Of a DNA stretch of 24,378 nucleotides, positions 1-7,095 are shown in pieces. This DNA comes from a virus. The position numbers and the translations under genes were made by a program. The stretch spans positions 1-24,378 of the IMG/VR virus record IMGVR_UViG_3300043803_000981. The stretch is one strand, 5' to 3'. The notes beneath the pieces are model-generated. The model was given only the letters and a program-made list of their open reading frames with translations, ran no database searches and was not told the origin of the DNA. Position 1 is the stretch's first letter; the number at the start of each line of letters is the position of its first letter.

Positions 1-29
1 ATGTTATTTGTGGGGTCGTAGAGTGCCAT
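1..29 (-). CDS. 5' fragment of a further minus-strand gene (possible gp3 position)
   Basis: An ATG on the minus strand (bases 29-27) follows the gp2-like stop by about 18 bases. It opens a frame reading MALYDPTNN before the window ends. A purine-rich ACGGAAA lies just upstream and could be the ribosome binding site. In T4, genes 4, 2 and 3 are neighbours, so by position this could be the gp3 tail terminator. Only nine residues are visible, so this is inference from gene order and not recognition. Continuing the sequence to the left would settle it. Confidence 0.4.
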
Positions 30-47
30 TTTCCGTATTACTATCTA

Positions 48-596
48 TTAGGCGAGCCGCCATATATCCTTCTTTGGCATGCCCTTGAAGCGGTCCAACG
101 GGAAGAAGGGAACAGCCTTCCACTCGGTCTGCGGGATGAACGCGACCTTGGACACGATGTTGGAGTAGTAGTACCTCTTGATGCACTTCCTGTAGGGGGT
201 CAACTTGGGGTCTGATTTCAGCATAGCGTAGGTAATGTTGAAGAAAGCATCGGCACGGGGATTGGTGGCCCAGTTCTTGTCGTTCACATACTTGAGCAAC
301 TGGTTCAGGAAGCCGGATCTGGAACCGGGGGGCAGGTAGTGCAGGTTCAAGCCCAGAAACCCAGCCCCCTTCGGACACAGGATGATGACCACGGGGAACT
401 CGTCCCAAAAAGGCAGGTCATCTTTTGTCTTTGGGTTGTAGCCGAAGAACGCCATGATCCCCGGCTTGATGGACTTGTTCTTGGCGAGCGTCTTTGAGTT
501 GTCAATGAAGGTGCTCTGCCGCATACCCGTCTTGATCTTGGAAAAGCCGGTCTTGGCCAGCCTGTTCAGAGACTGCTGGACTTCTCTCTTGCTCAT
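48..596 (-). CDS. gp2-like putative DNA end protector
   Basis: A 182-residue protein. I place the start at 596 because this ATG overlaps the gp4 stop as ATGA, the usual coupled arrangement; an upstream in-frame ATG at 644 lies inside gp4. The N-terminus is basic. The core has the motif GLNLHYLPP at residues 82-90, preceded by a short beta-type hydrophobic stretch (PVVIILCP), and the C-terminus is rich in Tyr, Lys and aromatics. I know this pattern from many T4-like marine phages, where it is often labelled gp2, the protein that caps packaged DNA ends against host RecBCD. In T4, gene 2 also lies beside gene 4. T4 gp2 is longer (274 residues), so the name rests on synteny plus family memory. 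It could instead be another head- or neck-completion protein. Confidence 0.6.
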   Translation of the reverse strand: MSKREVQQSLNRLAKTGFSKIKTGMRQSTFIDNSKTLAKNKSIKPGIMAFFGYNPKTKDDLPFWDEFPVVIILCPKGAGFLGLNLHYLPPGSRSGFLNQLLKYVNDKNWATNPRADAFFNITYAMLKSDPKLTPYRKCIKRYYYSNIVSKVAFIPQTEWKAVPFFPLDRFKGMPKKDIWRLA

Positions 597-1054
597 TTCT
601 TGGCTCCGAAGATGTTGTCCTCGGTCAGGATGCGGAACCGCCACCCGCGATTCTCACAATAGTCCTCGGCAGCACTCCATTTGGCGGAGTTGATCATCCA
701 GTTTCGGATTTCATAGACCTTTGACTTGGAGACTTTTTTGGTCGTTGGCATCTCGGGTTTGACGGTTTGTTTCTTGGGTTTGACCTCAATGAGGCACTCC
801 TCAACAGACCCATCAGGCTTCCGAAGTCGGACCCAGAAATCAACGAAGTATCGGTGCCTTCTCCCATCCAGAGGGGAGATATAAGGAATGATGACCTCTT
901 CGGATGACCACTCAATGACGGAGTCGTTCTCGTCACAGAATACCATCATCCGACGCTCCCACAGCGACCGATAGAAGCACAGTGAGGGATCGCCTCGGTA
1001 CTTCTCTGGTTTTCGCGGCATGTACTTGCCCTTGTATGGACCCTGCTTGCCCAT
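593..1054 (-). CDS. 4: Head completion nuclease-like protein gp4
   Basis: A 153-residue homologue of T4 gp4 (gp50), which acts late in head maturation before tail attachment. It matches T4 gp4 (150 residues) along its length: KYRGDP near the N-terminus, YRSLWER, YFVDFWVR, IEVKPKK and a C-terminal RFRILTED. The arrangement E33, D72, E90-V-K92 looks like the catalytic set of a TnsA-like PD-(D/E)XK nuclease, which fits the family's naming as a head completion nuclease. I chose the start at 1054 because it follows GAGGTG on the minus strand and places the YKGKY segment as in relatives; the frame extends to 1123 and a later ATG is at 1021. It is the first gene of the minus-strand unit, overlaps the gp2-like gene by 4 bases, and is divergent from gp48. 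Confidence 0.9.
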   Translation of the reverse strand: MGKQGPYKGKYMPRKPEKYRGDPSLCFYRSLWERRMMVFCDENDSVIEWSSEEVIIPYISPLDGRRHRYFVDFWVRLRKPDGSVEECLIEVKPKKQTVKPEMPTTKKVSKSKVYEIRNWMINSAKWSAAEDYCENRGWRFRILTEDNIFGAKK

Positions 1055-1068
1055 CCGACACCTCTGCC

Positions 1069-1076
1069 TATTTATG
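1069..1076 (-). promoter_or_regulatory. Putative T4-type late promoter for gp4/gp2 unit
   Basis: The minus strand reads CATAAATA, one mismatch from the T4 late promoter box TATAAATA. It ends 15 bases before the proposed gp4 start. T4 late promoters use only this -10-like element, read by the gp55 sigma factor with the gp45 clamp, so no -35 box is expected. Confidence 0.6.
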
Positions 1077-1088
1077 GACAGGCAACCA

Positions 1089-1095
1089 CTAAATA
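1089..1095 (+). promoter_or_regulatory. Putative late promoter box CTAAATA for the tail operon
   Basis: CTAAATA resembles the T4 late box TATAAATA and lies 8 bases before the gp48 ATG. With T4-like geometry the transcript would begin around 1101, within a few bases of the start codon, so the AGGTGA at 1095-1100 would be mostly outside the mRNA. The same box recurs at the same distance before the gp8 gene. Confidence 0.6.
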
Positions 1096-1103
1096 GGTGA
1101 GAC

Positions 1104-2291
1104 ATGTTCAACAAGCAAAACATACTTGGTTACATGGATTCCTTCACCAACCCGATCAAGCGGTTGGATTTTTCTCGCGGCACATTCGGAAACTTTGAGG
1201 CTAGGCTCAGGGAGATGAATCGCCGAAACCTCGGTCCGTCCTATTCCAAATACCCATCCGATCTTGGTCTCAATCCGGAGTACCAGACGGTCATGCAGAT
1301 TGACATTTGGGAGAACGACTCCAAGGTGCTGGGTACGAGACGGACTACCGTGGTCAAGGAGTTGGGAGACAAAGTAGTAGGCAGCGTTGAATCCAACAAG
1401 ACAGCAGGCGATGGTCAGGAGAGGGATCCTCTGGACATGGCTCTGGGTGGACTCCAAACGGCTGGAACCGCTCTTGTCGGTGCAGGAAGCCAGATACTGA
1501 ATGCTAGTGTCACCCCCCTCATGGCAGGTGATCTTCGCGGCAAGGGAACCGGCGAGTTCTCGTATACCGAGGAGCAGACTGGTCTTGCGGGAGGAACCAA
1601 GTTCACTGGCAAGAGACTCTATCTCTACCTGCCGTCGGCTATTGAGTCCAAATATGGATTCACATATGAGAGCAAGGATATGTCTTCCTTGGGTCCGCTT
1701 CAGTTGGGTAAAGCCATGGCGGAAGGCAACATGGAACTTGCTGCGGAGTTGGGCAAGCAGATCGGTATGGCCAATCTGGGCAAGGTGGTGGGCAAGGTGG
1801 CTGAGGCGGTCGGGGTTGAGGAAGGCACGCTACAGGCGTTCTCCGAAGCCACGCAGCGACAGGTGGTCAACCCAATGACCGTCCACATGTTCAAGGCGGT
1901 TGATCGTCGCAGTTTCTCCTTCTCATGGACTTTCTACCCGAAGAACCGCGAGGATCTGGCGAATGCCTACGAGATAATCCACACCTTCAAGTACTACGCA
2001 CACCCGCGTAGGTCCGAGGGAGCGGGCAGGTTTTTGGATTATCCCGCCGAGTTCAAGATTCGTTTCTGCAACTATGACGGCACGGAGAACCAATACCTGC
2101 CCAGAATCATGAGATGTGTGGCAAAGAGCGTGTCCGTCAAGTACGGCGAAGACGGTGTGTTCTCCACCTTCCAATACGACCAACTGGGATCTCCTCCGAC
2201 CAAGATCGTCCTCTCGGTGGACTTTGACGAGTTGGAACTCCTCACGCAGGACAGGTTTGAGATTGCACCGGGAACCATCAACTCGCCATAA
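1104..2291 (+). CDS. 48: Baseplate tail-tube cap gp48
   Basis: A 395-residue protein (T4 gp48 is 364) that caps the baseplate hub and is the platform from which tail tube polymerises. The clearest family segment is residues about 256-302, with NPMTVHMFKAVDRRSF, an aromatic SFSWTFYPKN strand and IIHTFKYYAHP; this pattern is shared by gp48 and gp54. C-terminal strands with FSTFQYDQLGSPP also fit. Residues about 110-240 are an Ala/Gly/Leu-rich region (for example LQTAGTALVGAGSQILNA) with a small tandem duplication encoding GKVVGKVA near 1777-1800. It is the first gene of the plus-strand tail operon, preceded by AGGTGA 3 bases before the ATG and a CTAAATA box. gp54 is a possible alternative; gp48 is favoured by the N-terminal MDSFTNPIKRLDF and length. 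Confidence 0.85.
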   Translation: MFNKQNILGYMDSFTNPIKRLDFSRGTFGNFEARLREMNRRNLGPSYSKYPSDLGLNPEYQTVMQIDIWENDSKVLGTRRTTVVKELGDKVVGSVESNKTAGDGQERDPLDMALGGLQTAGTALVGAGSQILNASVTPLMAGDLRGKGTGEFSYTEEQTGLAGGTKFTGKRLYLYLPSAIESKYGFTYESKDMSSLGPLQLGKAMAEGNMELAAELGKQIGMANLGKVVGKVAEAVGVEEGTLQAFSEATQRQVVNPMTVHMFKAVDRRSFSFSWTFYPKNREDLANAYEIIHTFKYYAHPRRSEGAGRFLDYPAEFKIRFCNYDGTENQYLPRIMRCVAKSVSVKYGEDGVFSTFQYDQLGSPPTKIVLSVDFDELELLTQDRFEIAPGTINSP

Positions 2292-2303
2292 GGAGTGGAA
2301 TAG

Positions 2304-3290
2304 GTGGGATACTTTGACTTCATTCCCAAGACCCCGTATCGCATAGAGGATGGCAACGCAACGATTGCCAAGAATATCCTCACGCGCGTACGCATTCTGG
2401 ACGCGACAAAGGATTCGCAGTCCACCTTCCTTGACTACACCATACAAGACGGCGAGAGACCTGAGACGCTGGCGGAGCGTGTGTACGGGAGGTCCGACTA
2501 TCACTGGATCATCCTCATGTTCAATGAGATCATTGATCCTTACTTCAGTTGGCCCCTCAGCAACGACCAGTTGGACGATCAGGTTGAGAAGATCTACGGG
2601 AACGGAAGGAAGGCGTTGTTCATTGATGTGCCGAGCATCCGCCTTGACAGCGAGAAGGTGAACGCCCTGCTTGACCAGAGGAAGCCGTACTTTGAGGTCG
2701 GAAGCACGATCACCCAGATTGATGTATCGGATGGAACCACCGTCCTTGCCACAGGAACAGTGGAAGAGTGGAACCCGACTCTCATGAAACTGGTCGTGAT
2801 GCCCGTCAGCGGGACATTCCGAAAGCAATGGGAGGGGCAGCAGGCAATCCGACCGAACAGCACTACGGACGCTAGTCTGGTTTATGACATTCTGTTCACG
2901 ACCAAGGACGGGACCAAGGGCAAAGCGTGTCTCGTACGGCTTACCGACGAGAACAAGATGGCGATACATCACTTTGAGAACGAGAACGGGGAGGAGGTGT
3001 CCCCATGGACCAACACATGCGACCACCTCAAGTCTCCGTCAAACTGCGATACTTGTTCGGGTGACTTCGGGTGGTGTACGGTGATTGAGTCATATGTGCT
3101 CGGCAACTCGGAGACACCGGTGGTCAGAAAGCCGGAGATTGACGAGACCATGAATGTCTTCGTGGTCACGAACGCCCAGTACGAACTGAACCAAAACGAG
3201 TCCAAGAGACGCATCAAGATGATGCGAAGCGACTTGATTGATGTGGTGTTGAGAGAGTTCCGCAGAATCGTGGATAACACGGTGACATAA
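2304..3290 (+). CDS. 53: Baseplate wedge protein gp53
   Basis: A 328-residue homologue of T4 gp53 (196 residues), the wedge component that links neighbouring wedges around the hub. Family features: N-terminal YFDFIPKTPY, then YTIQDGERPETLAERVYG and YHWIILMFNEIIDPYFSWPLS (the LysM-like part, residues about 45-85), and the C-terminal helix NESKRRIKMMRSDLIDVVLREF (about 298-320). Between them lies an insertion of about 150 residues with a beta-rich segment (about 128-190) and four cysteines at 239, 248, 251 and 258 that could bind zinc. The start is GTG at 2304, supported by AAGGAG about 8 bases upstream; no ATG fits. The stop overlaps the next start by one base. Confidence 0.88.
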   Translation: MGYFDFIPKTPYRIEDGNATIAKNILTRVRILDATKDSQSTFLDYTIQDGERPETLAERVYGRSDYHWIILMFNEIIDPYFSWPLSNDQLDDQVEKIYGNGRKALFIDVPSIRLDSEKVNALLDQRKPYFEVGSTITQIDVSDGTTVLATGTVEEWNPTLMKLVVMPVSGTFRKQWEGQQAIRPNSTTDASLVYDILFTTKDGTKGKACLVRLTDENKMAIHHFENENGEEVSPWTNTCDHLKSPSNCDTCSGDFGWCTVIESYVLGNSETPVVRKPEIDETMNVFVVTNAQYELNQNESKRRIKMMRSDLIDVVLREFRRIVDNTVT

Positions 3291-4768
3291 TGGGAACGAC
3301 AAATGATAGAACCATGGAGAAGCCCGGTGATGTCATCATTGATGATATCACCCTGAAGTCATACAACGGCTTTGAGATGAGCCTCAAGGGTCTGTTCCAG
3401 AACTTCATCCTGTACGAGGACATCTTCTCCAACTACATGACGGGGTCCATCACCATCGTTGACTCGATGAACCTGGTGAAGAACTTCCCCATCATCGGGG
3501 CAGAGACCCTCCGCATCTCGTATTTCACACCGAACTACTTGGATGGGGCGGAGGATCACAAGCCGGTGACCCTGAACTTCCGCACCTTCAAGGTGTCCAA
3601 GTACATAGAGACGGCTCAGGAATCGGCACTCATGGTTACCATTGAGTTCATGTCCGAGCAGGGCATCAAGAGCATGCAGACCAAGGTCTCCAAGGCATAC
3701 ACCAACATGTCGGTCGCCGACATGATCCGCAGCATAGACGAGGAGTACCTTGCGAGCGACAACACCGACTACTCGGATGTGTATTCCGCCATCACATCCG
3801 GTGCTGCGACTGGTATACTCAGTCCCGTCCCCGGTGGGACGATCTTGGGTGCGGCTACCGCAGGGCTGTACGCATACAGGAATCGCGAGGAGAAGATACC
3901 GCTTCGGACATTCACTCCAACCTTTGACCTGCGGTCATATGTCATACCTTATTGGAGTCCCCTATACGCCATCAACTGGCTGTGCCATAGGGCAAGATCC
4001 GAGACGGACACCCGCAAGTGCGACTTCGTGTTCTACGAAAACTCCGAAGGATTTCACTTCACTTCCTTGAGCGACCTCAAGGAGATGGGCAAGTTGCCGA
4101 ACAGGTATCACCACTACACCAATTACCCCGAAGGCTTCCGAAACAAGGAGTCCGAGAGGATGTTGGCGACCGAGATGCGGAATGTCATCTTCGCCAAGAT
4201 ACAGGACTTTTCGGACAAGGCAAAGCAGCAGGCATTGGGAATGCTGGCATCGTCCATCTATACCCACGACCTCACGACCAAGAAATGGACGCTTGATACC
4301 TTTAGTTACGACGACCAGTTTGACAGCAACATGGCGTTGAACAAGAATCCGATCATGCCGCGAGGCAAGAACAACTACTCCACGGCACCGTACGCCCACA
4401 TGAAGATGTACCCCAACTCCTCGTTCACCACGAAGACAGGGATCACCGTCCACGATCCTAACGAGACGGTGCTGAAGAGGCAGTCGTTGCTGAACCAGAT
4501 GAACTCCATGAACATGGTGGTTGAAGTATGGGGCGACACTACCGTCAAGGTCGGCAGCGTGGTGAAATACACTCCCGTTGTGAAGGAGTTCAATAAGAAG
4601 ATTGACAAGTGGGAAGACGATTACCTAAAGGGCTTCTATCTCATCACGGCGATACGCCATGTGATCACCGATCGTGAGCACAAGATGACGATGACCCTCT
4701 CGCGGGACTCGTTCGCCGAGCCGCTGGCCGACCAGAAGAAGGCACAACTTCAGTTGGGAGAACAATGA
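3290..4768 (+). CDS. 27: Baseplate hub protein gp27
   Basis: A 492-residue protein matching the gp27/gpD-type hub that forms a torus with the gp5 spike. Residues about 38-81 (NFILYEDIFSNYMTGSITIVDS, then PIIGAETLRISYFTP) are the tube-like first domain. Residues about 217-264 contain YWSPLYAINWLCHRA and FVFYENSEGFHFTSL, equivalent to the T4 segments around FVFVWQDIMG. The C-terminal part from about 400 (LNQMNSMNMVVEVWGDTTVKVG, YLKGFYLITAIRHVI) is the second beta domain. It is about 100 residues longer than T4 gp27 (391). One addition is a Gly/Ala-rich hydrophobic stretch at about 168-197 that T4 lacks. It is co-translated with gp53 (TAATG) and gp5 (ATGA), as expected for hub partners. Confidence 0.85.
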   Translation: MGTTNDRTMEKPGDVIIDDITLKSYNGFEMSLKGLFQNFILYEDIFSNYMTGSITIVDSMNLVKNFPIIGAETLRISYFTPNYLDGAEDHKPVTLNFRTFKVSKYIETAQESALMVTIEFMSEQGIKSMQTKVSKAYTNMSVADMIRSIDEEYLASDNTDYSDVYSAITSGAATGILSPVPGGTILGAATAGLYAYRNREEKIPLRTFTPTFDLRSYVIPYWSPLYAINWLCHRARSETDTRKCDFVFYENSEGFHFTSLSDLKEMGKLPNRYHHYTNYPEGFRNKESERMLATEMRNVIFAKIQDFSDKAKQQALGMLASSIYTHDLTTKKWTLDTFSYDDQFDSNMALNKNPIMPRGKNNYSTAPYAHMKMYPNSSFTTKTGITVHDPNETVLKRQSLLNQMNSMNMVVEVWGDTTVKVGSVVKYTPVVKEFNKKIDKWEDDYLKGFYLITAIRHVITDREHKMTMTLSRDSFAEPLADQKKAQLQLGEQ

Positions 4769-6306
4769 GCGTCCATAATCATGAACCTATGAAGCCGGAC
4801 TTCATGGGAAAGAACGGGTTCGTGTGGTGGCAAGGAGTCGTTGAGGACATCTACGATCCTCTTCGTCTCGGGCGTGTGCGTGTGCGTGTGCTTGGGTGGC
4901 ATACGGATGACAAGGCGGCGATCCCCACGGACAGCCTTCCTTGGGCTGCGGTTCTCATGCCCGCGAACAACCCGTTCGTCAGCGGCAAGGGATGGTCTCC
5001 CAACGGGCTGCTACAAGGTTGCTGGGTGGTGGGGTTCTTCCGCGATGGCTTGAACGGACAGGAGCCAGTGGTCATGGGGACCATCGGTGGCATCAACACC
5101 ATCACCATCCCCCTGCCGTCTCCGGAGGACATGCCGTTCGGATATGGGTTCGGCGGTGCGTTCGCCGACTATGCCGCCAACATGATAAAGCAGAGGGAGA
5201 AAGAGATCGTCTCGGTTCTGGACAAGACCAAGAACGACGCGGGTCTCAAGCCCAACCAGTTGCCGCAGAATCCCGTGATTGACACAAGCCGTGGGTTCGC
5301 CGATCCGGAGGGTGTCTATCCCATGGTCTCACGCATGGGTGAGCCTGACACCAACCGTCTCGCACGCGGGGAGAATGTCCAGTACACAATCGTCAACAAG
5401 AAAAACAACAGCCGCGTATCCACCGAGACCGCCATCGCGGGATACTGGGCCGAGCCGGTGTCAGCATATGCCGCCAAGTACCCATTCAACCATGTCTATG
5501 AGTCGCCCGCTGGACATGTGATTGAATATGACGATACGCCCGGCTCAGAGCGGCTTCATTGGTATCACTGCTCCGGCACATTCAACGAGGTCCATCCCAA
5601 GGGCGGCGAGGTCCACAAGGTCGTTGGCAACGCATGGGACATCACCATGAACGACAAGATGATCTATGTGAAGGGCAATGCCTCGTTCAACGCTGGCAAG
5701 ACCCTCAAGATCATGATGGGCAAGGATCTGGACATAGAGGTGGCGGGCGATGTCAAGATGCTGGTGAACGGCAACATGACCACCGATGTCAAGGGCAATT
5801 TCCTACAGAAGATCAAGGGGTCTTACACGACGGTCAGCGAGGGACCGATGGTTCTCATATCCCCCCGCATTGACCTCAACCCCGAGGGAGAGCAGCCGTC
5901 AGCCGTTGACACTCTCATGGACAAGGCACGCGATCTGGTCAATGGATTGATCGGTTGGTTCTCCACGCCGGAGACCACGGTGGAGACAACCGCGGAGCAG
6001 CCGCCGGTCCAGCCTCCGGTTGAGGAGTTCAAGGAGGCTCCGCAGGAAGGGACACCACAAGATAAACCTGATCCAGATGAACCGGCAACATTTGATCAGA
6101 TCAAGGCAAGATACGGCATGCTGACCGATGAATCGGCACAATACCTTGAGTTGTTGATCATACCGATGAACAAGGTTGATTCGGTCGTTTCCAGCACAAA
6201 GGGGTCTTTGCGGAGTGATTTCAACGATCCAGACAAGCAACTTCTCGGTCTTACAAGAACGGCCAAGAGACAAGGACTTGACACATTTGAAGATTTTGAA
6301 GGATAA
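4765..6306 (+). CDS. 5: Baseplate hub spike gp5, lysozyme domain absent, C-terminally extended
   Basis: A 513-residue central spike. Residues about 18-118 are the OB-fold: WWQGVVEDIYDPLRLGRVRV, LPWAAVLMPANNP and VVMGTIGGI match T4 gp5 closely. The T4 lysozyme domain (about 170 residues) is missing, as in cyanophages; residues about 120-230 form a short linker with GFADPEGVYP. The gp5C part begins near 235 (YESPAGHVIEYDDTPGSERL, GTFNEVHPKGGEVHKVVGNAWDI) and continues as an octapeptide-type beta-helix (VKGN, VAGD, VNGN and VKGN turns) to about 370. Then comes an odd tail: a helix, a Pro/Glu-rich linker at about 406-442 and a 70-residue C-terminal domain encoded in more A/T-rich DNA. The gene overlaps gp27 by 4 bases. 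Confidence 0.92.
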   Translation: MSVHNHEPMKPDFMGKNGFVWWQGVVEDIYDPLRLGRVRVRVLGWHTDDKAAIPTDSLPWAAVLMPANNPFVSGKGWSPNGLLQGCWVVGFFRDGLNGQEPVVMGTIGGINTITIPLPSPEDMPFGYGFGGAFADYAANMIKQREKEIVSVLDKTKNDAGLKPNQLPQNPVIDTSRGFADPEGVYPMVSRMGEPDTNRLARGENVQYTIVNKKNNSRVSTETAIAGYWAEPVSAYAAKYPFNHVYESPAGHVIEYDDTPGSERLHWYHCSGTFNEVHPKGGEVHKVVGNAWDITMNDKMIYVKGNASFNAGKTLKIMMGKDLDIEVAGDVKMLVNGNMTTDVKGNFLQKIKGSYTTVSEGPMVLISPRIDLNPEGEQPSAVDTLMDKARDLVNGLIGWFSTPETTVETTAEQPPVQPPVEEFKEAPQEGTPQDKPDPDEPATFDQIKARYGMLTDESAQYLELLIIPMNKVDSVVSSTKGSLRSDFNDPDKQLLGLTRTAKRQGLDTFEDFEG

Positions 6307-6321
6307 AGAAGGGGGTGATAG

Positions 6322-7095
6322 ATGAGCGTAGCACTTATCAACGCATCAAAGGCGGCGGCGAACTACAAGACGGCGAATGCCGTCAGCCAGTCCGGTCAAA
6401 CGCCCCCAAACTCGTCAACAGCGACGAATGCCAAGAAGTCAACCGGCTCCGGCAAGATGTACAGCGTGGAGAGCATTGAGGGTTACCAGAGTGCATCAAG
6501 CCTGAACTCGTACGCGGCGTTGTCGGCACAGCAGAAGGCGACGGCAAGCACCAGCGAGGATGTCAGCATCAAGGGAGCGATTGCTGTCCCCGTGGCGACG
6601 GACTTCTCGGAGTCCAAGAAGAGCCTGAACGAAGTTGCGGCTACAAAAGGCCAGTTGGCTTCCGTCCCCGACATTGATGTCTGCTCTTTCTTGAGCAAGA
6701 TACCGCCCATCAAGATTGACCTGAATCCGGACTTGGGTGGAGGAAATCAGTTGTCCGATTTGATCGGTGAGATCAACGGGATCACGCTCAGGGGCATGCA
6801 GATGGTATCGGATGCCATCGTCGGGGTGGTCGGTGGGATCGGTGCCGCCATCGGTGACACCGCCAAGGCAATAGATGATGCAATACCGGACATCAAATGT
6901 GGTTCGCCTCCACCCGAGATCACCGTGGACCTTCCTATACCTACGGCTTCGGCCCTGACCCAACCACCTGTTCCCGCTGCTCCGACACAGGTAGTTCCCG
7001 ATGTAGAGTACGGCACGGACCCACAGATCACAATTGAAAGTCCGGATGTGACCGTCAAGAGCATAGACGATGTCTTGGATGCGGGTGAATTCTGA
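6322..7095 (+). CDS. Unrecognised low-complexity protein in the hub region
   Basis: A 257-residue protein that I do not recognise. The N-terminal 110 residues are rich in Ala, Ser, Thr, Lys and Gly and look disordered. A middle part has VPDIDVCSFLSKIPPIKIDL. Residues about 159-180 are a Gly/Ile/Ala/Val stretch (SDAIVGVVGGIGAAIG) that could be a membrane-active or buried helix, followed by DIKCGSPPPE and a Pro-rich segment to the C-terminus (KSIDDVLDAGEF). Two cysteines flank the hydrophobic stretch. A strong ribosome binding site (AGGGGGTG) lies about 5 bases before the ATG. Lying between the gp5 spike and the PAAR tip, it probably belongs to the central needle or is a tail-tip chaperone (inference). 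The stop overlaps the next gene by one base. Confidence 0.7.
   Translation: MSVALINASKAAANYKTANAVSQSGQTPPNSSTATNAKKSTGSGKMYSVESIEGYQSASSLNSYAALSAQQKATASTSEDVSIKGAIAVPVATDFSESKKSLNEVAATKGQLASVPDIDVCSFLSKIPPIKIDLNPDLGGGNQLSDLIGEINGITLRGMQMVSDAIVGVVGGIGAAIGDTAKAIDDAIPDIKCGSPPPEITVDLPIPTASALTQPPVPAAPTQVVPDVEYGTDPQITIESPDVTVKSIDDVLDAGEF

Larger units (their letters stand above)
1067..1097. repeat. 8-bp inverted repeat embracing divergent late promoters
   Basis: CCTATTTA at 1067-1074 and TAAATAGG at 1090-1097 are perfect inverted copies separated by 15 bases. Each arm carries one of the two facing late-promoter boxes, so the symmetry probably reflects two back-to-back promoters sharing an extended consensus (TAAATAGG) and not a terminator: the arms are A/T-rich and no T-run follows. 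Confidence 0.7.

Noticed and set aside
4-408. 134-residue minus-strand frame
   Set aside because: Shadow of the gp2-like gene in another frame; no ribosome binding site and low-complexity composition.
593-1123. Longer gp4 starting at 1123
   Set aside because: The first 23 residues run across the promoter region and have no family match; 1054 has GAGGTG and the expected N-terminus.
1923-3026. 367-residue open frame on the minus strand
   Set aside because: It lies opposite gp48 and gp53, both clearly recognised; composition is a mirror of their codons and no start signal or family pattern is visible.
4872-4892. GTGCGT simple repeat
   Set aside because: It encodes the RVRVRV strand of the gp5 OB-fold, so it is explained by the protein.
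4765-6306. Lysozyme activity in gp5
   Set aside because: No T4-lysozyme-like domain or catalytic pattern is present between the OB-fold and the beta-helix.
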